Shown: piece after piece, positions 49,949-58,713 of the stretch | Layout: every line of letters starts with the position of its first letter | Position numbering within the stretch: the stretch's first letter is position 1 | Assembly: GCF_900108585.1 (NCBI RefSeq) | Contig: NZ_UESZ01000001.1 | Coordinates: 1,736,001-1,800,000, forward strand | Reading direction: 5' to 3' | Origin: Branchiibius hedensis | Lineage (GTDB): Bacteria > Actinomycetota > Actinomycetes > Actinomycetales > Dermatophilaceae | DNA: 64,000 nucleotides | Program-made: the position numbers and the translations under genes | The notes under the pieces: model-generated | Told to the model about the DNA's origin: nothing | Database searches by the model: none | The model's input: only the letters and a program-made list of their open reading frames with translations

Positions 49949-50123
49949 AGCTGATCCACCAACCAGCTTGCTCCGACCCCCAGAGCACCGCATCCGACTG
50001 TGGCGCCCAAGGAGAGACCGCCCGTCTCCGGTGCCGCTGCAAACGCGATGGAGTCGCAGGTAAAGGTGACGCTGAAACCAACAGCCCATGAGAGTGCGTC
50101 GTCCCCAAGCTGACTCCAATCTG
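49945..50123 (-). pseudogene. C-terminal remnant of a gene cut by IS256 copy 1
   Basis: A frame with good coding character (LSWAVGFSVTFTCDSIAFAA, then ETGGLSLGATVGCGALGVGASW) ends at 49945 in translational overlap with the next gene. It has no start and enters the left end of the IS256 element at 50124. It looks like the glycine-rich end of a small hydrophobic or secreted protein, possibly bacteriocin-like. The 5' part is not found on the far side of the element. Confidence 0.55.
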
Positions 50124-51675
50124 GGGAGTGTCCGAAATTCGGTGTTTCTGGCCCACTTGATTTAGTACTTCTCTGCGGTGGGCCAGCGGCCTTCGAAGAC
50201 GGTCGCGAACGCGTTGAGCGCTGGCTTCCATCGCATGGTCCATCGTGCCTGACCGCGCCCGGTCGGGTCCAGTGAACGAGTCACCAGGTACAGGCACTTC
50301 AGGGCGGCTTGCTCGTTGGGGAAGTGTCCCCGGGCGCGAACAGCCCGCCGGTACCGGGCGTTCAAAGACTCAATCGCGTTGGTGGAGAACAACACTCGCC
50401 GCACTTCCAGGTGGTAGTCCAGGAACGGGGTGAACTCCTCCCACGCGTTGTCCCACAGCCGGATCAGCGCCGGGTACCGATCACCCCACGCCGCGGCGAA
50501 CGTGTCGAACTCCGCCCGTGCTGCGGTCGCCGACGGGGCGGTGTACACCAGCTTGAGTTGCTTGGCGATCTGGTCCCAGTACTTGCGGGAGGTGAGCCGG
50601 AAGGAGTTGCGCAGCAGATGGATCACGCAGGTCTGCACGATCACGTCCGGCCAGGTGGTCTCCACGACCTCCGGTAGGCCTTTGAGCCCGTCACAGACCA
50701 CGAACATCGTGTCGGTCACGCCACGGTTCTTCAGCTCGGTCAGCACCGACAGCCAGTACTTGGCTCCTTCGCCGTCGCCGGGGGTCCCGGCCCACAAGCC
50801 GAGCACGTCCTTGCAGCCATCGACGGTGACCCCGATCGCGGCGTAGAACGGGCGGTTGGCGACTTGCCCGTCGCGGACCTTGACCACGATCGCGTCGATG
50901 AAGATCGCCGCGTACACCGCCTCCAACGGCCGCGCCAACCACTGATCCATCTCCTCGCTGACCCGGTCGGTGATCCGGCTGATGGTGTCCTTGGACACCG
51001 ACGCACCGTAGATCTCCTCCAAGTGGGCGCTGATCTCCCCGGTGGTCAACCCTTTGGCGGTCAGCGACAACACCAACGCGTCCAACGAGCCCAGCTTGCG
51101 TTGGTGCTTAGCCACGATCACCGGTTCGAAGGTCCCCGCCCGGTCCCGCGGGACCGGGATGGCGACCTTGCCGACGTTGTCGGTCATGACCGTCTTGGTC
51201 CGGAAACCATTACGAACATTACGGATTGGGCCATCCCGCCCGTCCATCACATCGCCGTCGAGCACCTGGTCGCTGCCCTGGTCCCCGTCACGACCAACGT
51301 CGCCGTCATCACCGCCCGCGTCGGCGGTTGGCTCGTGTTTGCCGCGGCCCAGGTGCTCGGTCATCTCCTCCTCGAGGGAGACCTCCAGCACCATCTTGGT
51401 CAGTTCCTTCAACAACCCCGTCGGCCCGGTCAGCTCCTCGCCACCGGCACGCGCCTGACGCACCAGATCGGCGATGACCTCCCGGCGAGCCTGTTCAAGG
51501 ACCGAGGCCTTCGGCCGCCGGTCAGCCGGCACCTTTCGGCCCCGCGAACCCGTCGCATCCGGTTGCTTCACCGTGCTGTCGTTCATGTCCTGCAGTGTCA
51601 TACCCAACTACTCCGATCCCGCCCCAACCAAAGGGGCGTGTCACGGACCAGAAACACCGACTTTGCGACAGTCCC
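50124..51675 (-). mobile_element. IS256-family insertion sequence, copy 1
   Basis: The ends are inverted repeats of about 28 bases with few mismatches, both beginning GGGA(G/C)TGTC and ending TCGGTGTTTCTGG. No 8-bp target duplication is visible (flanks ccaatctg and gccgacgc differ), so one side was probably rearranged after insertion. Confidence 0.8.
50162..51601 (-). CDS. IS256-family transposase, copy 1
   Basis: The 479-residue protein has the DDE layout of mutator-like transposases. IFIDAIVVKVRDGQVANRPFY gives the first Asp, MFVVCDGLKGLPEVVETTWP the second, and STNAIESLNARYRRAVRARGHFPNE the Glu. An acidic Gly/Asp-rich insertion (residues about 95-125) is unusual for the family. ATG 51601 is preferred over the upstream TTG. 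The gene seems intact. Confidence 0.92.
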   Translation of the reverse strand: MTLQDMNDSTVKQPDATGSRGRKVPADRRPKASVLEQARREVIADLVRQARAGGEELTGPTGLLKELTKMVLEVSLEEEMTEHLGRGKHEPTADAGGDDGDVGRDGDQGSDQVLDGDVMDGRDGPIRNVRNGFRTKTVMTDNVGKVAIPVPRDRAGTFEPVIVAKHQRKLGSLDALVLSLTAKGLTTGEISAHLEEIYGASVSKDTISRITDRVSEEMDQWLARPLEAVYAAIFIDAIVVKVRDGQVANRPFYAAIGVTVDGCKDVLGLWAGTPGDGEGAKYWLSVLTELKNRGVTDTMFVVCDGLKGLPEVVETTWPDVIVQTCVIHLLRNSFRLTSRKYWDQIAKQLKLVYTAPSATAARAEFDTFAAAWGDRYPALIRLWDNAWEEFTPFLDYHLEVRRVLFSTNAIESLNARYRRAVRARGHFPNEQAALKCLYLVTRSLDPTGRGQARWTMRWKPALNAFATVFEGRWPTAEKY

Positions 51676-51715
51676 GCCGACGCCACCCGCCGAAGGCTCA
51701 TCGGTGGATCGAGGT

Positions 51716-52732
51716 TCATAGGCCGAGGTTGGTCGCGGCGTTGTCGTTCCAGGCGCTTTCGACGCGCACGTAGGTGCCGACGGAGGCTAGGGACCGGTGG
51801 CGGGTTTGACGGGCGATGGCTCGGTCGGTCGCGCCGCGTAGGTGGGCGTGGGTGACGAACCCGGCCCGCAGGGAGTGGGCGGAGTACCCATCAGGGTTGT
51901 GCCCGGTCCGGGTAATGGCTTGTTGGACGAGGGTGTTGATCGATTCTGGGTTAAGCCGCCCGGGTCGTGCCCGGTTGCCTTTGGTGACCCCGCGGAACAC
52001 CGGACCGTCGGTGATGCCGGCCAGGTCCAGCCAGGTGGTCAGGGCGGTGACGGGGCACCGTGCGGGGTTGCTGCTGCGGGGCAGGACGACGAGTTCGGCG
52101 GGTCCGTGCTGGTTGGTTTTGGACCGAGGCAGCGAGATCACCATGCCGAGTTCGTGGTCGTCGAGGTCGGTCACGTTCATGGCGGACAGTTCGCTGCGTC
52201 GTAGCGCGGCGACGAATCCGACCAGCAGCAGCGCCCGGTCCCGGGCGCCGGCGAGATCGGGTTCATCGGCCCGTTTCGGGTCTTTGAATACGCGGGTGGT
52301 TGGGCAGGCATCGAGGGCGTCGATGAGTAGCGGTAGCAGCAGGGGCCGGGACTGGGAGGCGTCGTGGCCTTTGTCGCGGCGGATCCCGTCCCAGACCAGC
52401 ATCACCCTCGGCAGGGTGGTGGGGTCCACCATTCCCCGCATCCGGTGCACGTACCGGATTGAGGACAGCCGCCGGGAGATGGTGCCGAGCTTGGCGCCGG
52501 AGTCGGCCAGCATCGTGAGGTAGCCGGTGAGGGCGGCGGGATCGGCCGGGGCCGGTTGCGAGCCGCGGGCTTGGCACCAGGAGGTGAATTCCTGCCAGTC
52601 GGCGGCGTATCCGCGCAGCGTGTTCGGGGCTCGGTGTTGTTGGGCGTAGTACACCTCCCGTTGGTTCAGCCCGCCGAGGGTGGTGTCGGGGGGAGGGGTT
52701 TGCGCCGGTTTGGCGGGGTGCTGGTCAGGCAC
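51716..52732 (-). CDS. Tyrosine recombinase/integrase
   Basis: The 338-residue protein has a SAM-like N-terminal domain (HRAPNTLRGYAADWQEFTSWC) and a catalytic domain. Its markers are FVAALRRSELSAMNVTDL (first Arg), SAHSLRAGFVTHAHLRG (His-x-x-Arg), HRSLASVGTYVRVE (final His/Tyr) and a Lys-bearing strand. It resembles XerD-like integrases of actinobacterial transposons and plasmids. It overlaps the HTH gene by eight bases. Whether it drives integration of the whole element at the tRNA, 41 kb away, is doubtful. Confidence 0.88.
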   Translation of the reverse strand: MPDQHPAKPAQTPPPDTTLGGLNQREVYYAQQHRAPNTLRGYAADWQEFTSWCQARGSQPAPADPAALTGYLTMLADSGAKLGTISRRLSSIRYVHRMRGMVDPTTLPRVMLVWDGIRRDKGHDASQSRPLLLPLLIDALDACPTTRVFKDPKRADEPDLAGARDRALLLVGFVAALRRSELSAMNVTDLDDHELGMVISLPRSKTNQHGPAELVVLPRSSNPARCPVTALTTWLDLAGITDGPVFRGVTKGNRARPGRLNPESINTLVQQAITRTGHNPDGYSAHSLRAGFVTHAHLRGATDRAIARQTRHRSLASVGTYVRVESAWNDNAATNLGL

Positions 52733-53045
52733 GGAACTTCTCCAGCAGTTCGGTCAGCTGGGCGGTGACCCCTTCGGCCAGGGTGTAGTTCTTCGGGGCG
52801 ACGCCGTGTTTGTGGCGCACGATCAGCCCGGCCCGTAGCAGCGTCTGTAGGTGGGCTTCGATGGTGCCCAGGTCTAGGGCGGCGCACAGTTCGGGTTCGG
52901 TGCGGGGCCCGTCGCGCAGCAGGATCAGTATCCGCAGACGTTGCGGGCTGCTAAGGGCCTTGAACACTAGCCCCATCGCGTCGAGATTCCCCCGTGCGGC
53001 AGCCGCCAGCGATGTGCCCTGGTCGGGTGACGTGCTCTGAATCAT
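52725..53045 (-). CDS. ArsR-like winged-helix regulator, 106 aa
   Basis: ATG 53045 overlaps the pentapeptide gene stop (ATGA), and the 3' end overlaps the recombinase start. The fold reads LVFKALSSPQRLRILILLRDGPRTEPELCAALDLGTIEAHLQTLLRAGLIVRHKHG: an ArsR-type HTH followed by a wing. No metal-binding Cys pair is seen apart from one Cys. It probably regulates the recombinase or senses the state of the membrane protein encoded upstream. Confidence 0.8.
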   Translation of the reverse strand: MIQSTSPDQGTSLAAAARGNLDAMGLVFKALSSPQRLRILILLRDGPRTEPELCAALDLGTIEAHLQTLLRAGLIVRHKHGVAPKNYTLAEGVTAQLTELLEKFRA

Positions 53046-54490
53046 TGGGGGTGGCCGTGGCTCGAACCGGGCAGTGGCTCTGGCCACCGATCGGGCGGTG
53101 TTGGCGCACCCCACGGCCCAGGCACCGAACCCGCGAACTCAGCCTTGGTGAAGGTGGCCAGACCTCGTTTGAACTTGGCGCCGTCAAAGGTCGTCTCGCC
53201 GCCGGTGAACTTGGCGCCGTTGAAGGTGACCTGGCCGTCGACAAAACTCGCCTTACCGAAATAGAGCGACCCGGCATTGATCGAGGCCTGGTTGAAACTG
53301 ACCTTTCCACTGAAGTTCGCGGAGTCGAAGTTGACCCGGCTACCTTCAAAAGCTGCGTTAGTGAAGGACATGATCTGATTGGAAATCGTCGCCTTGGTGA
53401 AGGTGACCAGACCTCCTTTGAACTTGGCCCCATTGAAAAAGAGCTTGCCACCGGTCAGCTTTGCGGAACCGAAGTGCACTGTGCTACCAGTGAAGCCGGC
53501 GCCGCTGAAGGTGGTCTCGCCGCCGGTGAACCCGGCGTTCTTGAAGCTGACGTAGCCGCCGGTGAACCCGGCGTTCTTGAAGCTGACGTAGCCGCCGGCG
53601 AACCCGGCGCAATCGAAACTGACTGTGCCGCCGCTGAACCGCACGTTGTCAAAGGTGACTTTGCCTGCGGTGAACTGGGCGCCATGGAAAGAGTAGTCGC
53701 CGTCGAAGTGGCTGCCGGTGAAGTCCAGGTCGAGCGTCGACCAGCTCGGTAGGTCTCCGCGTGTGTCGTCGGGTTGGAGGCGGTTGGTGATGGTGCGCAC
53801 GATGGTCTGGCGGATCTCGGTGTCAGCCTGCTTCTTGACCTCGGAGTCGCCGTAGTCGCGGCGGGTGCGCACGTACCCGCACAGGACGTCGACGCAGACC
53901 TGGGCTTCGTGCTGGTTGTTTTGGCGGAGCCAGTCGTCGGCGAGGGTGGCCATGGCGTAGACGCCGGCGAGGCGGACCGGGTCGGCGTCGTGGCCGAGTT
54001 GCTCGGCGGCGGTGGTGAACCGGTCCCGTAGGTAGGACACGTCTTCCCGTTCGGCGCGGCGCAGGTCCAGGGCGTACGCCTGGGCGTTGATCTCCTGGAC
54101 TTTGGCGCCGACCTTCTGCGCCTCGGCGCTGGTGTTCTGCGCCTCGGCGCTGATCTTCTGCGCCTCGGCGTTCAGCGCGACGGTGCGTTCGGTGGAGTGC
54201 TGCCTGCGGATCCCCAGAACGATCGCCACTGCGGCACCGATGAGTGCGGTGCCGGTCGCGGAGGCCTTGGCCACGTTGACGACGTCCGGGGGTGTGGCGG
54301 CGCCCCATGGCCACCAATAGTGAAGGTCGGTATAGAGGCAGCTAGCCAAGTAACACCCGACAAGGAACACGACAATCACCGCGATCACGGTCCAGACAAC
54401 CAGGACCAGCAAGCCATCTTCGTTCAGCTGGTGCCAGTCCGGGGTAATTGGCCGCCGCGGTCGCTTGTCGGACTCAGCCGTTGTGCTCAT
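53042..54490 (-). CDS. Membrane-anchored pentapeptide-repeat protein
   Basis: This 482-residue protein has two N-terminal membrane segments (LLVLVVWTVIAVIVVFLVGCYLAS and a weaker one near residue 85). A coiled coil follows (EAQKISAEAQNTSAEAQKVGAKVQE), then a helical region (FTTAAEQLGHDADPVRLAGVYAMATLADDW). The C-terminal half has about eighteen units of the type A-x-F-x-G-G-x-V-x-F, an extended variant of the pentapeptide repeat, and forms a quadrilateral helix. Such proteins are common in actinobacteria and unexplained. Coupling to an HTH and a recombinase is distinctive. No terminator separates the three genes. Confidence 0.8.
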   Translation of the reverse strand: MSTTAESDKRPRRPITPDWHQLNEDGLLVLVVWTVIAVIVVFLVGCYLASCLYTDLHYWWPWGAATPPDVVNVAKASATGTALIGAAVAIVLGIRRQHSTERTVALNAEAQKISAEAQNTSAEAQKVGAKVQEINAQAYALDLRRAEREDVSYLRDRFTTAAEQLGHDADPVRLAGVYAMATLADDWLRQNNQHEAQVCVDVLCGYVRTRRDYGDSEVKKQADTEIRQTIVRTITNRLQPDDTRGDLPSWSTLDLDFTGSHFDGDYSFHGAQFTAGKVTFDNVRFSGGTVSFDCAGFAGGYVSFKNAGFTGGYVSFKNAGFTGGETTFSGAGFTGSTVHFGSAKLTGGKLFFNGAKFKGGLVTFTKATISNQIMSFTNAAFEGSRVNFDSANFSGKVSFNQASINAGSLYFGKASFVDGQVTFNGAKFTGGETTFDGAKFKRGLATFTKAEFAGSVPGPWGAPTPPDRWPEPLPGSSHGHPQ

Positions 54491-54753
54491 TTCCGCACTC
54501 TATGGCTGTTGCCGCGCAGCGATGCTGGCGGGCGCGCCATATCACCTGGGATTCATTCCATAATCCCAGGTGATAGATGAACTCTTCGGATCAGTCTGCA
54601 AGGTCCCAGGAGGAGGCGCGGCGTCCTCATTGATCAGCCCCGTGCAGACCGATGAGCCTCCGGCTGCCCTGTAGCTGCGCTGCGCCTGCTGAGATCTCCG
54701 GTGAATGCAACCTCGTTGCGACGATGTTTGCTCGGCAGCGGCTACCAGCGACG
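54491..54753. other. Intergenic region without a recognised gene
   Basis: The region holds an imperfect inverted repeat around CACCTGGGATT and AATCCCAGGTG (54543-54553 and 54562-54572), which can form a hairpin near the start of the pentapeptide gene. Nothing else is recognised. Confidence 0.4.
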
Positions 54754-54762
54754 TCAGTTTGA

Positions 54763-55032
54763 GTAGCCGACGTCGGTTTTGAACCATGCGGAAGTTTTCC
54801 AGGTAGTGCCGGTGAAGGTGTCGCAGGTCAGAGAGGACCCATCAGCGACGGCTCGGCAGTAGGAGATCGTGCCGTCGCGGTTGGCGACCCATCCTCGCAG
54901 CCAGGCGTAGCCCCAGTCCCCGGGCGTGCTGGTGTACGACTTCCAACCAGCGCTGGTGAGGACATTGCAGACCAGGTAAGGGTGCTGACTATCTCCGGCC
55001 CGGCCGCATTCGGCCGGCCCGGCAGCGGTGGG
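54763..55032 (-). repeat. 270-bp perfect direct repeat, unit 1
   Basis: The segment is identical to 55057-55326 as far as I can read. The period is 294 bases, exactly 98 codons, so the duplication keeps the reading frame. Confidence 0.85.
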
Positions 55033-55056
55033 TAGGAAGGTCCGGTTGCCATCGCC

Positions 55057-55326
55057 GTAGCCGACGTCGGTTTTGAACCATGCGGAAGTTTTCCAGGTAG
55101 TGCCGGTGAAGGTGTCGCAGGTCAGAGAGGACCCATCAGCGACGGCTCGGCAGTAGGAGATCGTGCCGTCGCGGTTGGCGACCCATCCTCGCAGCCAGGC
55201 GTAGCCCCAGTCCCCGGGCGTGCTGGTGTACGACTTCCAACCAGCGCTGGTGAGGACATTGCAGACCAGGTAAGGGTGCTGACTATCTCCGGCCCGGCCG
55301 CATTCGGCCGGCCCGGCAGCGGTGGG
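55057..55326 (-). repeat. 270-bp perfect direct repeat, unit 2
   Basis: This is the upstream unit in the sense of the gene. The 24-base junction between units differs from the sequence flanking the pair. Confidence 0.85.
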
Positions 55327-55635
55327 CAACGTGGTCCTTTCGCCCCACTCCTCGTTGGTGTAGGTGTACGCCTGGTTCGGGGAGACCTGAATCGCCTGTA
55401 AGTCTTCGTGGTGGTCGGCCTGGGGTCGACTGGCGGGGTTGGTGCTGTCGCTCTCCGCGTGTTGTGACTCGTGAATCGCCTGACCCCCGGTGGGGTGTCA
55501 TGCCTGGGATCTGTCCATCGGGCGGTGGGTGCCGGCGCCGACCCTGGCCCACGACGATGGCTTGATCAGAAGCATGTCCACCACGGGGATTGCCGTCCTC
55601 GGGGTGTGGCTCATTACAGGCCTGCCTCGTCGTGA

Positions 55636-57173
55636 GAGCTTGTCAAGTTTTCTGTGTAAGGAATCGGTTTCTCGTTGTTGGTGTTTTGGGGTTTACAGGT
55701 GGGGGTTGATGCGGTCGGGGTAGAAGACCGCGAGTTGTGCGAGGGCTTGTTTCCAGTTGGTGACGACTTGTCCTTCGACGAGGCGCCCGGGGGCTTTGCG
55801 TGTGGCTGCGGGTCGTCCTTTCTCTTTGGCGCGTTCGCGGGCTCGTTTGTCTTCGATGTTGCAGATCGCTAGCCACAGCAGCTTGATGACGGCGTCGTCG
55901 GAGGGGAAGTGGCCACGGTTCTTGGTGACCTTGCGCAACTGGAAGTTCAACGACTCGATGCTGTTGGTCGTGTAGATCACCCTGCGTAGTTCGGGTGGGA
56001 ACCCCAGGAACGGGATGAACCGGTCCCACGCGGCGTACCACGTCTTCCACGCGTGTGGGTATTTGATGCCCCACTCGGAGTCAGCGAAGTCATCCAGCGC
56101 CGCTCTGCTGGTCTTCTCATCGACCGCGGTGTACACCGGTCGCAGTGCAGCGGCGACCTTCTTGCGGTCCTGGTAGCCCACGAACCGCATCGCGGCCCGG
56201 ATCAGGTGCACCACGCAGGTTTGCACGGTCGCGGCCGGCCAGGTCGCTTCGATCGCATCGGGCAGGCCGGTCAGCCCGTCGCAGCACACGATCAGCACGT
56301 CGCGCACGCCGCGGTTGGCCAGGTCCGCGCAGACCCCGGCCCAGAACTTCGCGCCTTCGGTTTGCTGCAGCCAGATCCCCAAGACGTGCTTGATGCCGTC
56401 CATGTCGACCCCGACCGCGATGTGCGCGGCCTTGTTGATCACGTGCCCGCCGTCGCGGACCTTGACCACGATCGCGTCCAGGTAGATCACCGGGTACAAC
56501 GCGTCCAACGGGCGCGCCTGCCAGGCCAGGACTTCCTCGGTCACGGCGTCGGTGATGTTGCTGATCGTCTCGTGGGACAGTTGCGTGCCCAGCGTGGCTT
56601 CGAGGTGGTCGGCGATATCGCGGACCGTCATCCCGCCGGCGTACAGGCTGATGATCATGTCATCCAACCCGCCCAAGCGCCGCGAGCCCTTGGGCACCAG
56701 CCGCGGGGTGAACGTCCCGTCCCGGTCCCGTGGCACCGCCAGATCCACATCCCCGGCCTGCGTCGCGAGCGTCTTGGGGCTCGAGCCGTTGCGGGAGTTG
56801 GGGAACTGGTCGGCGTCCGGGTCGCCCTTGGCGTAGCCGAGGTGATCGGTCAACTCCACGGCCAGACCCCGTTCCAGGCTGGCCTTGATCAGCTCGGTGA
56901 CGAACCCGCCATCCCCGGTCAGTTCCAGCTGCCCGTCATCGATCTTGGCGAATAGCCCGTCCAACGCCCCGGACTCGGCCAGCTCGCTGACCGCGGCCCG
57001 CGCCGGGGACGCAGCCCGGATCGCGCGCCGGGCAGCCAACCGGCTCTCACCCTTCACGGACGGGGCATCGTTCACTTCAGCCTCAACAGTTTCATTGGTC
57101 ACAGACGACATCGTGTCGCTCATAACGGTCCTTTCTCAGGACCGACTCCTTACACAGACCATTGGACACGCTC
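55636..57173 (-). mobile_element. IS256-family insertion sequence, copy 2, with 8-bp target duplication
   Basis: Both ends read GAGC(T/G)TGTC and share TCTGTGTAAGGA(A/G)TCGGT. The flanks are identical: CGTCGTGA at 55628-55635 and again at 57174-57181. This shows a recent, simple insertion. It differs from copy 1 in sequence and ends. Confidence 0.92.
55693..57123 (-). CDS. IS256-family transposase, copy 2
   Basis: The 476-residue protein has the mutator-type DDE core: VIYLDAIVVKVRDGGHVINKA, VLIVCCDGLTGLPDAIEATWP and YTTNSIESLNFQLRKVTKNRGHFPSDD. ATG 57123 is the natural start. It is only distantly related to copy 1, so the two elements arrived independently. The gene is intact. Confidence 0.93.
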   Translation of the reverse strand: MSDTMSSVTNETVEAEVNDAPSVKGESRLAARRAIRAASPARAAVSELAESGALDGLFAKIDDGQLELTGDGGFVTELIKASLERGLAVELTDHLGYAKGDPDADQFPNSRNGSSPKTLATQAGDVDLAVPRDRDGTFTPRLVPKGSRRLGGLDDMIISLYAGGMTVRDIADHLEATLGTQLSHETISNITDAVTEEVLAWQARPLDALYPVIYLDAIVVKVRDGGHVINKAAHIAVGVDMDGIKHVLGIWLQQTEGAKFWAGVCADLANRGVRDVLIVCCDGLTGLPDAIEATWPAATVQTCVVHLIRAAMRFVGYQDRKKVAAALRPVYTAVDEKTSRAALDDFADSEWGIKYPHAWKTWYAAWDRFIPFLGFPPELRRVIYTTNSIESLNFQLRKVTKNRGHFPSDDAVIKLLWLAICNIEDKRARERAKEKGRPAATRKAPGRLVEGQVVTNWKQALAQLAVFYPDRINPHL

Positions 57174-57241
57174 CGTCGTGACTTCTCTCCCGGGCTGACG
57201 CCGGCAACGACGTCCACCCCGTTCGAGAGAGGAACATCGCC

Positions 57242-58324
57242 TTGACCAGTTTGCACACCACCGTCGCCGACTTCTACCGCTACGTCGTCGGTGTCGACAC
57301 CCATGCAGCAACGCACAGCTACGCGATCGTTGCGGCCAACGGTGCCGCCATTGATCACGCCACCTTCCCCACGACCCGGGCCGGTCTTGGTCGTGCCCGG
57401 GACTGGATCGCCCGCCGCAGCGAGGGCGACGTCGATGGCGTCCTGATCTCGGCCGAGGGGACCGGCTCCTACGGCGCGGTCTTGGCCGAGGTGCTCAGCC
57501 AAGCCGGCTACCGAGTCGTGGAGGCCCCCACCCCACGCCGCGATCGCGGTCGAGGCAAAACCGATGCCCTCGATGCCATGCTGGCCGCCCGCTCGACACT
57601 GGTGATGCCGTTGCGGCGGCTACGCGACCGCCGCGCCGGCGAAACTTACACCGCGTTGCGGGTGCTGACCGTCGCACGTGAGCACCTCAACATCGACCGG
57701 CTCCGGTGCATCAACGCACTGACGGCGTTGCTGCGTACTCACGACCTGGGCATCGATACCCGCACGGCGATGACTTCCGCTCAGTTCACCCTGGTCGCCG
57801 GATGGCGTCACCGCGACGAACCATTGGGGATCGCCACGGCACGGGCGGAGGCGGTGCGCCTGGCCAAGAAGATCATGACGCTCAACCAGGAATTGGCGAA
57901 CAATCGTGCCGCAATCACGAGCCTGGTCACCGCCCAAGCCCCCGAACTGCTGCACTTACACGGCGTTGGTGCAATCACCGCCGCCGTCGTGCTGACGGTG
58001 TGGTCCCACCCCGGCCGGATCCGCACCGAAGCCGCCTTCGCCCAGATCGCCGGGACCGCACCCATCCCCGCGTCCTCAGGCAACACGATCCGCCACCGAC
58101 TCAGCCGCGGCGGCGACCGCCAGCTCAACCGCAGCTTGAACACCATCGTGCTCACCCGGATGCGAACCGACCCAGACACTCGCGCGTACATCCAGCGGCG
58201 ACAAGCAGAAGGCAAGACCACCAAAGAAATCCGACGGTGCCTCAAACGCTACGTGGCGCGGCAGATCTTCCGGACTCTCGCAGCCGCCCATCCGGCGAAC
58301 ACGACAGCAACGCAAGCCGCTTGA
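57242..58324 (+). CDS. IS110-family transposase (DEDD)
   Basis: The 360-residue protein has the N-terminal RuvC-like DEDD domain: YVVGVDTHAATHSYAIV with the first Asp, LISAEGTGSYGAVL with Glu, and APTPRRDRGRGKTDALDAMLAARS with the Asp pair. The C-terminal Tnp20 domain (LHLHGVGAITAAVVLTVWSHPGRIRTEAAFAQIAGTAPIPASSGN) holds the conserved Ser. TTG 57242 follows GAGAGGAACATCGCC. The enzyme is intact, but its RNA-coding leader is interrupted by IS256 copy 2. Confidence 0.93.
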   Translation: MTSLHTTVADFYRYVVGVDTHAATHSYAIVAANGAAIDHATFPTTRAGLGRARDWIARRSEGDVDGVLISAEGTGSYGAVLAEVLSQAGYRVVEAPTPRRDRGRGKTDALDAMLAARSTLVMPLRRLRDRRAGETYTALRVLTVAREHLNIDRLRCINALTALLRTHDLGIDTRTAMTSAQFTLVAGWRHRDEPLGIATARAEAVRLAKKIMTLNQELANNRAAITSLVTAQAPELLHLHGVGAITAAVVLTVWSHPGRIRTEAAFAQIAGTAPIPASSGNTIRHRLSRGGDRQLNRSLNTIVLTRMRTDPDTRAYIQRRQAEGKTTKEIRRCLKRYVARQIFRTLAAAHPANTTATQAA

Positions 58325-58362
58325 CACGACATAGAAGCATCCCGAGTTTCGTAGAGGCTTGG

Positions 58363-58713
58363 TTAGTTGGATTCGGCCTCGGTGAGGACCGGGTTCTGAG
58401 GGTAGTGCTTCGCGGGCTGGGATGCCCAGTGGTTGGCTTCGAACTCGGCGGGCGGGACGAGCCCGATCTCGCCGTGCAGGCGCCTGTGGTTGAACCAATC
58501 GACGTACTCGGCGACGGCGATCTCGATGTCGCCGACGTTCTTCCAGCCGCCGCTGGGCCGCATGACCGGGTTGCGGATGCACTCGGCCTTGAACAGCGAG
58601 TTCAGTGCCTCTGCCATGGCGTTGTCATAGCTGTCTCCCTTGGACCCGACCGATGCGACGGCCTCGGCTTCAGCGAGCCGCTGGGTGTAGCGAACCGCTC
58701 GATACTGGGCGGA
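58363..58713 (-). pseudogene. IS3-family OrfB transposase, C-terminal remnant
   Basis: The remnant reads AVRYTQRLAEAEAVASVGSKGDSYDNAMAEALNSLFKAE, which carries the final Glu of the IS3 DDE core, followed by YVDWFNHRRLHGEIGLVPPAEFE. The first two thirds of OrfB and all of OrfA are absent. The IS30 left end at 58711 marks the break, so IS30 insertion and a later deletion removed the rest. Confidence 0.88.

Larger units (their letters stand above)
54754..55565 (-). pseudogene. Secreted repeat protein with two identical 98-aa units, 5' end lost
   Basis: The frame is open from 55565 to TGA 54754 but has no start. It begins with a Ser/Ala/Pro-rich part (GSAPAPTARWTDPRHD, PNQAYTYTNEEWGERTT). Two 98-residue units follow, each with AECGRAGDSQHPYLVCNVLT, WKSYTSTPGDWGYAWLRGWV and SLTCDTFTGTTWKTSAWFKT. 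Each unit has four Cys and many Trp, which suggests a secreted carbohydrate- or cell-binding fold. TTG 55329 could start a shorter product. The upstream part is replaced by the IS110/IS256 pair, so the signal peptide is gone. Confidence 0.6.
55445..57241 (+). ncRNA. IS110 upstream region (possible bridge RNA), split by IS256 copy 2
   Basis: IS110 elements encode their target-choosing bridge RNA in the non-coding end upstream of the transposase. Here only 60 bases separate the IS110 start from IS256 copy 2. The rest of the expected leader, about 55,450-55,635, lies on the other side of that insertion. Joining 55635 to 57182 restores a continuous GC-rich leader with hairpins. The left end of the IS110 cannot be fixed from one copy, so these limits are approximate. 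Confidence 0.4.

Noticed and set aside
51716-52732. The tyrosine recombinase as integrase of the whole element
   Set aside because: It is 41 kb from the tRNA, inside an IS-rich segment and in an operon with unrelated genes; nothing ties it to the attachment site.
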